A stretch of DNA of 64,000 nt from positions 734,344 through 798,343 of the forward strand of contig CAJINV010000013.1 of assembly GCA_905178155.1 (NCBI GenBank), in the 5' to 3' direction. A program made the position numbers and the translations under genes. Below are positions 1 to 13,600 of the stretch, one piece after another. How positions within the stretch are numbered: position 1 is the first letter of the stretch; every line of letters starts with the position of its first letter. The DNA comes from Amoebophrya sp. A120 (Eukaryota; Sar; Dinophyceae; Syndiniales; Amoebophryaceae). The notes below the pieces were generated by a model, which saw only the letters and a program-made list of their open reading frames with translations, was not told the origin of the DNA and ran no database searches.

Positions 1-118
1 GAGTTGCATTTGTTTGTACGTCTACGTTTTGAATTGTCCGGCAACAGTGACTGTGACATGCATGGATACAAGTACTGATTTCAATATATGACTTCTTGTT
101 CTGGAAATCCAAGTCAGA

Positions 119-407
119 ATACACACACACACACACGCACACACGCACACACGCACACACGCACACACGCACACACGCACACACGCACACACGCACACAC
201 GCACACACGCACACACGCACACACGCACACACGCACACACGCACACACGCACACACGCACACACGCACACACGCACACACGCACACACGCACGCACGCAC
301 ACACGCACACACGCACACACGCACACACGCACACACGCACACACGCGCACACGCGCACACACACGCACACACGCGCACACGCGCACACACACGCACACAC
401 GCACACA

Positions 408-502
<95 letters not shown>
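119..502. repeat. CA-rich simple repeat (ACACACGC)n grading into (CGCA)n
   Basis: An almost uninterrupted alternating purine-pyrimidine tract. The first part is built on an 8-base unit (ACACACGC); from about 407 it becomes a pure CGCA tetranucleotide repeat. It opens long reading frames on both strands (Thr/His/Arg or Cys/Val/Arg repeats), which are repeat artefacts and not genes. It lies directly beside telomere-like repeats, so a subtelomeric position is likely. Confidence 0.95.
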
Positions 503-549
503 CTAAACCCTAAACCCAAACCCAAAACCCAAACCCAAACCCTACCCTA
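503..549. repeat. Degenerate telomere-like CCCTAAA repeats
   Basis: Several CCCTAAA / CCCAAA / CCCAAAA units follow the CA repeat. The C-rich strand reads 5' to 3' rightwards, the orientation expected at the left end of a chromosome. The TTTAGGG type is known from plants and dinoflagellates. The units are degenerate and about 500 bases from the window start, so this is a subterminal or interstitial block, not an active telomere end. Confidence 0.75.
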
Positions 550-3500
550 GATCTCTTACTTTTTGAATTTCAATTTTCGCGATCGGGTCACAGGCGTTTG
601 CTTACTGGTATTAATTACCGAACAGGTGGTTTCACTTTCAACTTAAGCAAGACAATCTCAAGATGAGTACTAATTATGTTTTCCAAATACAGATGATGAA
701 GTGATCAGATGTGCGCATTTTTGCGCAAAATTCTGATTTACCATCGATCGATAGACAGGTTTTAAAAAATCCAATTTTTCTGAGATCTTAGCCAAAGTAG
801 CTATAGATTGACACTAGGTTTTTTTGTTCGACTTTCGCTAAAAACACGTTAGAAGAAGGAAAACCCAACCGACGGATTCATTGCCACGTATCCGCAGTAG
901 CAAACAAACAGCCAAACAAGTCTGGAAAGGCAATAGGTGCAAGAAGATGACGAAGTGAAGGCGTCTTGATTCACCACGTACTCCCGGATCGCCACGAATC
1001 CAAAACGAGTTACAAGAAACAACCAGACAAGTAGCTTTCTGCTTCAATACAAAGCAAAACTATATCAAAATTATACTTCCAAAACAAAATCAGTGTCTAC
1101 TCTACAACCTCTATGTCTTTTCAAGCGAGCTTATGAACTGTTTGTACTACATCAGTTCCTTTTTTCGCAAGCTTTTCAATACAAAAAAAAAGATAAATTG
1201 AAGAGTGTGTAGGTCTTCGTCTTGTGGTGAGATATAAAAACTTCTGGGATAAAGCTTGCGCAAGTCAGTGGCCACCGGGCGCGGGTTTAGTCGCGAGAGT
1301 TAGATTACCATTACCAGTCTTCCACTTCTCATGATCATATAAGGCTGGCGCACGTGCATTGTAGTGCGAGTGAGTGAATGCACGTTGAGAAAATCATGTG
1401 GGTAATGGTATTGTAATATGACATTTGTGTGATTGTGAGATGACGATAAGCGGAGTTATTAAGATAAACGCAAAGCGAATATAATTTCGCAACTACCCTT
1501 GTTTGTGGCCCTAAGAAAAGTACAACTCTGGCGAGTTTCTATGTTAATGGAGTGTTCTTTCGTTTGGAGATCATGATCATCTGTGTGCGTCTTCCGCACG
1601 AGGACGAGCGAGCCGAGAAGTTTTCAAGTTCAACAGATAGAGATATGCTTTGCATTCTAGGATTTCCTAACAATATGCGACCACAGGCTTTCTTCTGTGT
1701 TGTAGTTGTATCGCTCATGATAATGATTTTAAGAAGCGCACGCTCGCGTCGCTCAGTTTCTTGAGCAGAGGATCCCTGTTGTGTTTCTGTGCCCTTCTTT
1801 AGACAGGGGCAGCACCAGTAGCACCCGATAAGCCGGATGCCGGAGCGCAATCATAATTGATTTTATTAGGTAAAATTAATAACTAACAGGGATATTATCA
1901 CACCAGCAAAAAAAAACAAATTGTTCTTTTTTGTTGTGATGTGTTGGAGCTGCAGCTGTGCAGCGGTTTAAGAAGACTGGGAAGAACGAAGCAGCGCCAT
2001 AAGATGAATGAAACTGTTGAAAGAATACCCTCACACGAAGAGAAAATGATCCTCGCTTTCGTTATTTACTTGTAACCGTGAAAAAAATAAAAAGCGTAAG
2101 CGTAAGCGAAAAGAATGAATGTGATTCCATGATGCAGCCGTCAGCCACAAGCACAATCGCCATCATCTGTGATAGCGCAGAAGTTTGCACAAGAAGCTAG
2201 ATCATTTAGGAAGCGAAAGCGCTACATGGCAATTTCTATCTCGACAAAACTTGTGCCCACGTCGCATTTTCTTTGTCCCATCTCTCTCGCTCAAAGCGAC
2301 GACCGCTACTTCCACTTCGAGATGAACGGAAACGTTACAACTTAGCAGTTCCTTCGATCAAAGCATCTCGTCGTGTTTTTTGCTACGCAGTCCTGAAGAT
2401 AGATAAAGTAGAAGCTCAAGCACGATATAATTGAACAGTTGGAGTTCTCAGTGTCGGTTGTGCATGGATGTGCCCCACAACCGCGAGAACATGGCAAATG
2501 AAATATTTGGTGGAGAAAATATTTGTAAACGAATATTTATTTCTATCATATTTCTGACGTAAAACAGCAATACTCGGCCGGGGTCAAAGTGCAGTCGGGT
2601 CCTTCTTTTTCATGGCTCACAAAGATAGGCTGAGATGATTGAGGAAAGGGTAGAGGATAAAATTTTTCTGACTAGTGTGTACAACTATAGACTCAGAGGG
2701 TTTTTATTTGATATTGTGACCATAGTGATCCACTACGATACTGGTTAGTACTTGACCAAGCAGGTTGAGATTGGCTGTAGTAGTAAAATAGAACGCACAC
2801 TGCTTCGTACTCGAGACAGCTCGTCTGTAACGAACAAGATGGAAACAGAGGAGGACAGCGCGATTGATTTGATCAATGCAATCCAATGCGACCTGGGCGA
2901 ATTATATCCGCGACAGCATCCGGTTTGATTGAAGGCTGGCCCATACGACGTTTGCCATTCATGATATTGAAATGATATTAACATTGCCTGCAACGTCTTA
3001 TACATTTTCCAGAAAAAGAAATGACAGACTGATGAAAGCACGTGAAAAATTTCAATGTCATGGTGCATTGTGGAGAAACTGAAAGGGATGGAGAAATAAG
3101 TAAAAATCTCTGCGTCCTGGGATCAGGATCTATTTATGGACAGGGATATACTTGTTGCGGTTAAACGAAGACGAGAAACGCGTATAAAACGCTATACACG
3201 ACTGAGGAGGCGGAAGCCACTCAACGAGTCCGTGATCAAGAGTACGGCGATCTCGTCGCTCCACCTCTGGTCTCTTTGCAACAGCTCTACATTCATTTTT
3301 CTGGAACAAGAACTGTTCCGGATGATCATATTCTTTCAGTCCCATCAGCAGGAGGGCCAGAGCTAGCAGAGGAAAGCGAAAGGGAAAGCATGATTTACTG
3401 TGCATGACAGACAAAGACAAACGTCTTGTGACGGGCTGGCTTCTTCAAAACTGCTTTCGTATGATACCAATACCCCGTGCAGCGCAGCCAATGACTTGCT

Positions 3501-4170
3501 GCTCTCGCCATTTGGAGCTGAGGACCTGTTGGAGGGCTTATTCAACAGCAAACAAAAAAAGTTCGTCTTGTGTGTATCAATGCGCGAACTTTGCATCGGT
3601 ACTTTCGTATCGCAATGAGTTTCGGAATCTGACTGTCATGCTGAAGGAAGGCACACGCACATCAGCCTTGGGAAGAAAAAAGGCGAGACCTGCTCTCCAA
3701 GAATCATCGAATGACGTAAGACAACTTGTTTGAGGCGGCACTTCCCACCCTGCTTCAGATGTAGCTGCACATAGTGATCTATACGCGCAGCGTGAGCAAG
3801 TGTAGAAGTTGGAACAGCTTCACAACTACATGTACATCAGAATGCATGTTGACAACATGCACATGCTCACGACGAACTGTTTTGCATTCGGATATCAAAA
3901 CAAGGAAAACCGTAGCGACGCGGTCACCATAGGAGCACCTTCCGGTTTTATCCAAAAAAAAAATATTATGTGTTACTGCAACTTTTTTGGTGCATTTTAG
4001 CACGACAGTAAAATCTTCATGTTTTCATGCGCAGATAGTTTTTCGTGAAGGTGAAAATGCTAGACTGCATGGCCTCCAGCATAACAGACGGAATCAAACC
4101 CTTCTGTTCTTGTGTGTTTCGCAACACATTATGCTTACATGACCAGTAGCACATTTTTTTTCTCCCATAG
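550..4170. other. Region without a convincing gene
   Basis: Only short overlapping open frames on both strands. The least unlikely exon is about 3400-3560 on the + strand, in a frame reading Ala-Ser-Ser-Lys-Leu-Leu... to Leu-Leu-Glu-Gly-Leu-Phe. It could be an upstream exon of the gene that starts around 4171, but no supported splice pair joins them. No RNA gene or repeat element was recognised. Confidence 0.5.
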
Positions 4171-6552
4171 GTTCGTCGTTGTCGCTGCTCAACAGCAGCT
4201 CTTGCGCAAATGTCACCTCCAGCAAGGGCTTTTTGGCCACCTCCAAGGGCGGTCCGACAACGTGTACAACGTCTAGTACAACATCCGGGACAACTGCGGC
4301 GATGTACGCACGCCCGTCCTCCAAAGCCGCGGGGAAAATGCTCGTCGCACAGCAACAGGACCTCCACTCCTCGGCGGGGAAGCTCCTGCTGCAAGGTGGT
4401 GGTCCTCCGCAAGGAGCAGGAGGTTTTACTTCGCTCATACCGGCTTGCTCGAAATCGAAAGCTGCGCCCTTTCCTGCGACGACAGCGAAGTCTTGCTATC
4501 CAGTCGTGCAACTACAGGATTTTTACTATCATTTCGGTGCAGTTTGTTCGGGCGGTCAGGAAGAAGCGGAAGATAAACATAAAGATTACCTTAGTCAGTC
4601 TTTGCATGGTCGTGTGCTGGAAGATAGCGTATTTTGAAGCCTTGTGCGTCCGCCAGGATCAGGAACGCCACCTCCCCATAATCACAGGACATGCAGATTC
4701 TTGATTTTTTACGGCATAGACCTCCAGCCTTTGGCACGACGCACTGCACGGGAGCGGCCGGGCAACTTTTAGGCAACCTCAGAAGTGCAATTTTAGATTT
4801 AGACTTCGGGAGGTGCCAATGTTACGTACCGCATTGCTGGAGGGAGTTGGTTGTCAAAACCAAAGCCCGACGAGACTAGCAGATGTGCGAGAACTACGAC
4901 GACCGCAGGAACAACGAAATAAACCGACATGATTGCACCTGTATTTTTTGCACACTGTGATACGCTTGCGGGTGGTGGAGCCGCGTCCGCTGCACTGGGT
5001 GGCGGCTCATCGATTTCTGGTGCTTGTTCTTTCGCGAACGCCAACAGTGCTGCGCAGTCTAAGGCGGCCTCACTGGCGCTCGGGATGAAGGGAGCCGACA
5101 TCACGACAGCTGGCGCAGGCAGTGGCGCACCTCCCGCTCTGTTGCCGTTGCCACCAGCTGTAGGGGCGGGTGGAACAAATAAAAATAATGCAGCAAACGG
5201 CCTGGTGTCATCTACATCCACTTCGATTTCGCGAACAGCCGGACCATCATCTACGTATGGCGTTCTGAAGAAGCCGACGGCTTTTCTACCTTCAACGGCG
5301 GACCTGGTGGTGCGGGACACGACCGCATCGTCGCAGATGGTCGGCGGTCCGAATGGAGGCGCAGGGATGATTAGGCCGAAGGCATCTTCCGCTGCCGCGG
5401 GTGCAGCCAATACAGCGCCAGGTGCTCCTGTGGTCGGGCGAAATCTTGCTGCGGGCACAACAGGTTATACCCTCTTGCAAAACGCGCCTGGTGCTCCAGC
5501 AGTTGGCGCCGGTTCTGCCACAGGTAGTGGCCCACTTTCCGCACCACATGGTGCTGCAGTGGGAGGTATTGTAGATGGGGGAGTACAACTTGGAGGAGGG
5601 CTGTCATCGAATTCCGTTGGTGGTGCGACTAGGACTGGTAATAACATCATGTCTGCGGCTACATCAAGTTTCGGGGGTCCGCTTTCCAGTAGCAGCATCG
5701 CGAGTGCGGCCGCAGCGGCGGGTCTGGTGGTGAAAAACACGACATCGACGGCACAACAGTTGGCGCAGCAAGCAGGAGCAGCGAGTGCGGTAGTTCATCC
5801 CGGCGGTAGCAAGACCATTTTGAATCCTAGCGCCGGGGGCGCGTTCGTCCATCCGGGCGGCAGCTCAGGCGCACCAGCGGGGGCGGGCCCGGCTAGTAGT
5901 GGGCCGACTAGTTGTACAGGAGCTGCAATTTCCTCCACCGCGACAACGACAGCTACAACTTCTAACCCGCAGCCTCCTTTGCTGGTAAAGTCCAAGACGA
6001 AGATGCGCATCCCCACCAAACAAAGCCAGCCAGCCGCTATGAGTGCCGGCGCTTCTTCATCTCTGGCCGTAGCAGGAGCCGGACATGATGGCGCTTGCAA
6101 TACATCATCAAGTAGCATGCAATTGCGAGGTGGTGGAACACAGTCGGCCATAGTTGGCGGGGCTGCACCGACGACTACACTTCCTGTGGACGATTCGCCT
6201 TCAGAAGGCCCGCCAGCTGGCAGTTTCCAGCCAAAGCGCGTGACCATTATGAGCCGGAAAAAACCTGCTCTGCAGCAGCCGATCGGAGGCGGAGGTACAG
6301 GAAATATTGCGGGGATCCCGAATAAAAGCCATTTAGCACCAAGTACCGGGACGACGATGTTGAATAGCAGCACTTCGCAGCCACAGGTGATCAAGCTGCC
6401 ACCAACAATCCTCGGCTTGGAAGACGAAATTCCTGCGGCCGCGAGATCGACGTTCCTTGAAGGCGGGGCTGCGGCACTGCAGATGCGTATGGCACAGAAA
6501 AACACAAACGAGTTCTTGTCTTTGCTACAATTCGTCATGCTCATCCTCATGT
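4171..6552 (+). CDS. 5' exons of a large low-complexity Ala/Gly/Ser/Thr-rich protein (function unknown)
   Basis: Two coding-like blocks. The first opens after a pyrimidine-rich tract ending in an acceptor-like CATAG near 4170 and is Ser/Thr/Lys/Gln-rich to about 4530. The second is a long open frame, 4923 to about 6552, rich in Ala, Gly, Ser and Thr. It contains two near-repeats of a Val-His-Pro-Gly-Gly-Ser motif around 5790-5880, a basic patch near 6235 and a conserved-looking acidic stretch (Ile-Leu-Gly-Leu-Glu-Asp-Glu-Ile-Pro) near 6410. Composition matches the exons from 7669 onwards, so it is probably the same gene. I could not fix the joins: the donor near 6552 (GTGTGTAAG) has the right phase for the 7669 exon, but an extra exon around 6840-6996 is possible. 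Competing minus-strand frames (4799-5458, 5795-6697) look like shadows. Confidence 0.45.
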
Positions 6553-7668
6553 GTGTGTAAGAAGAAATTTGATGAAGGATGGCTTGCAAATACTTATTGT
6601 CGTGCGGATGTGTATTTTTGCTCATGCGAACCGCTCCTCGTCGGCATTTACTTCCGGGGGATTGATATCGGAGTTTCATCTCCTGTAGTGTCTGCAAAAG
6701 ATCAATCCGTAATCATCACATTCACACGTAAAGCCGAGCACTTTGACTGTCTGACTGTGACGATGCGAGTTATGATTCTGAAACGAATGCAGACTACGAT
6801 TGTAGTGACAGGGACAGATGAGCACACAGCACTCAAGCTGCAGACTACCTGGAATTCCCTTCCGGCTGATGGTACTACTGCCAGCGGAACTGTGTTTGGC
6901 ACTTGCATACGCGAAGCGGCGGCTGCTGCAACCGGAGCGAATGCGTCCAACCCAGGTGTAGAGGAGGCTATGACCAGCAAGAAACCAGACCAGTAGTAAA
7001 CTCAACACGTCGATAGTTCAGGATTTGGTTCTAGAGGAGATTTTATTATTTTCAAGTTGTACTGGCAGGGTGCATGCGGGCAAGCGATCCAATCGCAGTC
7101 AGAAGCATGAGCGTGAATTTATTCACGTGTTGCCAGTTCATGAAGCAACAAGCAGCCTGCCAGAATTCGCTTCGTTCTTGTTTATGGTGCTACTGTGTGC
7201 GAGAAACGCTGCTCCAAAAAAGGAGCTACGGTCGTTGCGTAGACTTCTGGAGGTATAACTTGGTGTGTGAGGACATGAGAATGGGCGCCCTTGGATGAAG
7301 CTATACAAAAAACTGCACGCATCCTGTACATACGACAACGACGTGTTGTGATTACTTACTAGCGGTTTTGCTAGGATGCCCACCGATGATATCCAAGGAA
7401 AAAGCTGCGCACTAGGGTTGTTACTGTGACTTCATTCTTGGAAAACTGACAGCATGACCAATACAAATACTTGGTTTTTTCTATGTATGTTGAAACGCAC
7501 CAAAGTTGGTTTTGTAGTGGACAAATTCCCAGTCTAACGAGCTATCTTCACGCTCATGGTTGTCCTCTCGCAAGACGAGTGTAAACTGTTCTGCGCGGCG
7601 TGCAGCAGGAATAGCGAACAAATCTTCACATGATTGAAGTTAAACACAAACTTTTTTCTCCCGGATAG

Positions 7669-10600
7669 ACGACCTAGACGACGAGTTCGATGACGACGAT
7701 GATTTGGACGATTTCGGTATCATATTGTTCTAGTGCCTTTGCAACTTCTAACTTCTTGCCTTGTGCTGCGCCATCTTTGTATGTACTTACCATTAGCGAC
7801 AGCAGGAATGAATGCGTATGTGAATGAGAACGAAAATGGAAAATAGAAATCAAAGAAATTCCTCAAATTCCATCACATCACGACCCAGATTCCTACATTC
7901 CCCCTGGTGTGTTGGAGATGCAGCAAGCGGGTATTTCGACTGCGGTCTCACACGGTTCGTCTTCCGCAGCCTCCGCGTGTTCGGAGCTTCTGCAGACCGG
8001 TAGCTGCACGGCTGCCGGTGGCGCAAGTGGAGGCTCGTCGTCTCATCTGGGCGGCGGAATACCAAACGATGCGACAGACGCTTCGTCTGCTGCCGCGGCA
8101 ATTCTTTCATCCTCCGCCGCTGCAGAAGAAGCAGAGGGCTTACCGTCCTCCGGCGTGGGTACCGCTGTCCCGGCGAAGAATATTGGCACATCTAGTACAA
8201 CCCACACGGGAGGCAATAATCAGCATAATTTTGGTCGCGCTCCATTTCCTACTTCCGCCGCCGCAGGAGGCAATGCGCAAGCTCCTGGGCTGCAACATCA
8301 CCACCACCAGCAAGCTGGAGCTGGACCGCCGACGACACATTACACCATCACCCCGAGCGGCGAGTTGATTCAGACGGTCTCTCCTGGAGCGGGAGCTGCG
8401 CCGCATATGGCCTCGCCTCCGACAATGAATATTACTTCGCAGCCCGCAGGCACTGTACCTCCGGCGCACCAACGACTGCAGCAACACCAACAGCAGAATC
8501 CCGTCGGAGCCCCCGGAGGTGGAGCAGCAAGTGGTGGCACAGCCGGTGGACGACTCAACGAAGCCCAAGTTGTTCCCTATCAACACGGCACTTCTGGTAC
8601 GACTACGACTGCAGTTTCAGTTAATCAGCAGTTCGTATTACAGTGAAAAATGCCCCCACCGCCAAAGTTGCAAGAATTTGTGATGCGAAGTTTCCAAATG
8701 AAAACTTTTTGTCATGCATAAAAGGAGAAGTATGAGTCTTGTTTAGCTTTGTCTTTCTGATGCCGAGTCTAGGCGCAGTTCGCATCGCTTGCATGACAAG
8801 CGCCGCTGTTGCGGGGATCTTTTGCAATACAAATTTTTGCTATTCACGATTGGAGATCTGTGACGCTGATAGATGCAAGAGGGCGGGCGTTTCATTTGGA
8901 AAGGTTTGCAACACAAATGCTCCCAAGTTCGGGGGTGGGGGCATTTTTCATTGTAATAGTTCGCGCCAGCACGACCGGCCCCATCCTCGACGTCGACTTT
9001 CCCGACTTTTCAGGCCGGCTCTACACAGCAATCGCACAATGTAGTTTTCCCGCCGAACAACCATCAGCAACCGCAGCAGCAGCAGCTCCTGGTACACCAG
9101 CAGCAGCCTGCTATTGGTGGTGTTGGTACAACGAGTACGACCATCGCGGCAAACACTAACGTGGATCCAAATTCTACTTGTTCTATCATGAACAACACCA
9201 TTGTCAGCGACCGGCAGCAAGCTCAAGCTGCTGGGCAGCAGATCATGAAGGACATTGAGTCTTCGTCAGACTCTCTGTCGGACGTGGAGGAGATTTCCGC
9301 CCACGAGATGATGAACTCCGCTTCGGCATCCGCGGTCGTCGGGACTCTCCTCGGAATCACACCTGCTACAACTGCTGAAAGTGGTGTTGGTACGTCTAGC
9401 AGTACGGGTGGGCCAGCATCAACTGCCGCATCATCTGTTGGCGGGACGTTAAACAACGGAGGTTTGTCTGCAGCGGGTGGAACTACTGCCGCGGCTGGCA
9501 GCGCAACTTCTACCTCCAGCAATGGCGCTTGTTCATTGACCAACTCACTCCTCGCGAAAGCCGGAAGCATCACCTCTGCCGGGGCGGGTGGAGTAGCTGG
9601 TGGGGAGAATCAAGGTGGAAATCCAGGTGGGAATCTGCTTCCGGCGCCGCAGCCAGGCGGGGCTGCTGCTCCGCCGGGTGGACAACTAGCCATGCAGCAG
9701 CAGGCTGGAGGTGGGAAGATTTTTTTCTTTCTGGATCCGAGTGGTCGATAAATTTTTTGTGTAGATATCGTGCGCCAATAAGTAGACATTGATATAATCA
9801 CCCTGAAATGCAGGGATATAGTATGTAAGGAAGTATAAGTAATTGAACCATGAACAAAATGGAATTGACAGGTCCTGCCGCCAAGGGGTCACAGGTGTAT
9901 GGCTACTTCAATAATCACCAACAGCAGGGACAACAACCGCAGAATCCTCCGCCAGTTTCCGGTGGCGGAAAGCAGCCGCATCATACCCCGGGGCTAGGTT
10001 ACAAAGGTATACTGTACTTGTGGTGCTGGTGGCCAGACAAGGATGCAATTCATGATGTACATGAGTTTCAGTTGGTTGAAGGTACAAAAACAAGAAAGTC
10101 AAATCTGAAGTTTGTGCTTTGTTCACCGAATTCGAAGAACGAGGACGGCCAGCAAGCTCTTCCCTGTCTGCCTTCATGATGCCTATCGAAAACTGTGTGT
10201 TATCCAACTTATTTTCTGAACTTTTTTTCTCACGACACGATCTAATCAACGCACAGCCACAAGACAAAGTTTTTGACCATAAAAATCGACACATCCACCA
10301 GGTGGCCCCGCAAATAACTCAAATCCCGGAGGCAAGTACGGGCCTTCTTACCACCTGATCCCGGGGATGAACGAGCACCAAGCGCAGTTTGGCGGAAAGC
10401 AACACGGTGGTGACCCAAATCAGCAGTACCTTGTTGGGCAACCGCCGGCGTGGCAGCATGGGGGGAAACAGATCGGCGGAAAGCCGATCGGCAACACTAA
10501 TAACCCGCATCAAATGGTTCTTAATATGACGGGCAGTCCGGAGCACTCTGGCGTTGGACATGCTGACACTCCGCAACAGTTGGGGCCCGGAGGGAGTGCC

Positions 10601-13600
10601 CAGAGTCCCAGCGAGCAGAGCACCTTCAATCCAAATGCACCCCCGGTTATCGATACCGCTGGGGGGGAGCAGCTGGGCCAGTAAGATTCTACATGATCAT
10701 CTTTCTCAATGAGGGAGCGAGGACTTCTTCTTGTGGCAGACTCGTCTTCAATTGAAGGCATGAGCACGAAAAATAGTAGCACCTAAATCTAATTCTTGTT
10801 CCTGCGACAAAACAGGTCCCACCACAACGCCACTGCACCCCACAACCCGCAGCAGCAGCAAGGACAAGGCGGAACACCGCCCAAGCCGAACAGTGCCGCA
10901 GCTCCACGTGGTCATCAGAAGCTGAAACGGGGAAAAGCAAGCGCTGCCGGCGGCAACCCAAACAGTGCCTTGGCTGGCACCGGAAACAACCGGCAAGACA
11001 AAGACGGGAGCAAGGGCGGGGACCAGAAGGGAAAGGCGGGAGGTGCTGGAGGACAGCAGCATGTGCACGGCCATGGTGCAGCACATGCGCAGGCGATTGC
11101 AGGTACACCCATAAGCAGTCTGCCATTTATGTTTATCATGTAACTTGCGGGCTCAGGTTGTTCGGTGGTCTAGCGAAGTTCAGATTTCCATTTCAGTTTC
11201 TAGGTCGACAAAAATATTTGATTTCGGCGATCTGCATCTGAAGTGCATCTCATCTTCATGCGCATCATGCAACCGCCGGAGCTTCTATTTCTACGACCAA
11301 GAACGTATTCCTTGAAGAAGTAGAAATTGCATAAATTACCTCAATTACATTTGAAGTTGATGTTGATGAAGTACACATGATACCTCGATCGTTGTTCATA
11401 CGTTTCATGCATTCGTGAATAGTACAACAGGCTATCACCCCGGTGCAGCTGCTTACCACCCGTACCACACCGCGCCGGGTGCAGCTGGCGGACCGCCACC
11501 CGGAGCGATGCACTACCATCCGCACGCACTTCCGCCGCACGCGTACCCCCACGGGGCGGCGACTTATTACAATCCGCACATGCTACCTCCCAACGCGGTG
11601 GTACCGGGCGCAGCCGGATACGCCTACCCGGGGAAGGGTGGACCGATGATGAGTCCGCCGGGCGGGCCGCAGTACTACCACCAGTATGGAGCACCGGCTG
11701 GTGGGGCCGTGCCCGGCGCGGCGGGCGGATACGTCGCGCAGAACAATCCACACGCAGGCTTGGTGCAGGGAGGAGGGGCTGGAGCAGCAGCACAGCCACC
11801 CGGCCAGGGGGGAGTCAAGGTCCAGAAAGTGCTTTTTCGTTGGATGCTGTGTTTTTCTTGAAAATATCATGCCTATGCGACAAGCTTTAGGTTGTTGGTC
11901 GTTGAGTACTTCATCGAGTGTTCTTACGTACCCCCTGCATCTTCATGTCATGAAGTGTAAATGTTAAAAGTTGAACACTGCTATGCAGGGCGCTGGCGGT
12001 TGGGCGGGCCGCACGGTGATGGGAGCTAATCCGTACGACCAACTACGGGCACAGTATGAAGGTGAAGTGAGTGATCTTGTTCTTGGGGGGTGGCGCTGCT
12101 AGCACCAAAGAAAAACGTCGATTGTAGTCATGCAACGATCCGGATTGGTCTACTTACCATGCAGTAAGTGACATTGTTGGACTTGATGTAGTTAATATAA
12201 TACGGGAAGCCGACCATGATCAAAAGCAAACTCAAAAATCGCTCCCGACCACACGAAGATAGAAGTCGAGTGGTTTTTCCTGTGTTTTTCGCAAGACATC
12301 CGCATGAAAACTGAGCGCGACAACTTTCTCTGGTAGCAGCAGACCTCATTCAAGAAAGACACCCGCTTCATCCCCTCTACACGCAGCAGCAGCTCCAGTA
12401 TGCAGCCCAGCAGCAGGTTTTTGAGGAGGCCGCGGAGCAGGAACGCCGGCGCGCGGAGAAGAGGGCGCGCAAGGAGGAGCGAAAACGGCTGAAAAAGAAA
12501 AAAAAGCTCGAAGAGCAAGAGTCGGAAGAGGAAGAGGCGAGCAAGGACAAAGAAATGGCAGCGACTGGGAGCACAGGGAGTAATGCTCCTGCGGGAGCGA
12601 CGAATTCCAAAAACGAGGACGAGACAGCAGCGGATGCTGACAATGATGACGACGAGCAGGAATTTATCACAAGCAAAACCAAGAAACAAGCTACAACATC
12701 AGCCCCATCGGGGACAAGCCACGTCACGACCACCGCGGACGAGCACCAAGTACTGGAGCTGCCAGCAGGAGGAGCTAAAAATTTGTTGGCTGGTGCAGAT
12801 CATGAAACGACGACGAGAGCTGGTGAAGAAATCGGAAAGGACACCACGTACAAGCCGTCTAAAGAAAAACACCCGGCTGCTGGGCATGTGCAAGATGGCA
12901 AGAAGAAAAGCAAAGAAGTTGTAAGAACCTCACACGAGGACGACCCTAGTGCAACTCGAGGTCGAGAGATGACCACTGAGCAAACCATTACCAAAACAAC
13001 AGGCGTGGAGGAGGAGGACGACGATGGAACAAGCGCCGACCAGGTGGAACAAAGTGCCGTGGATGAAGTTGAGAACAAAAATCACAGTTCTGGGAAGCAG
13101 CAGGGAACAAAGCAACCACAGCAACAAGCAGAATCACAATCTGAAGGGTCCTCGCTGGTTACAAGTACGAACCCGTCCTCCGCTGCTGCAGGAACTACAG
13201 AGCCGACTTGTTTCACCCAGCAACAAAAGTCAAAAAAGCATTCGTCGCGCCTTCCGCGTGCCGCGACTGAGCAAGAGGATCGCACTAAACTTCTTTCCAC
13301 AACATCTTCGGGAGGTGGTAACAATGGCATGGTACTAGATGTGGACGACGTGGAGCTCGAGATTGTCGAACAAAATCCCGCATCAGCACGGCAAAAGCAG
13401 AAGATTCTGGCAGGAGAAAAACTTTCGAACGACAAACAGGTGAAAAAGCGAGGGAGTAAAGACAGAAAAGCGAAGACTGATTATCAAAATGAAAAATCCC
13501 CCCTCCCCATACCGAAACGGCATGACTCCGAAAATTTGTGTTGCTGATTTGAGACCACAAATCACGCCTGTCTTGCAAGAAGACAAACGCAGAGGCTTCC

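Noticed and set aside
22-525. Long open frames of repeated Cys-Val-Arg-Ala or Thr-His-Thr-Arg on both strands
   Set aside because: They are produced by the CA/CGCA simple repeat and have no other protein-like feature.
4799-6697. Minus-strand frames 4799-5458 (with a hydrophobic stretch) and 5795-6697
   Set aside because: They mirror the + strand Ala/Gly/Ser-rich coding frame, whose composition matches the downstream exons proven by splicing phase.
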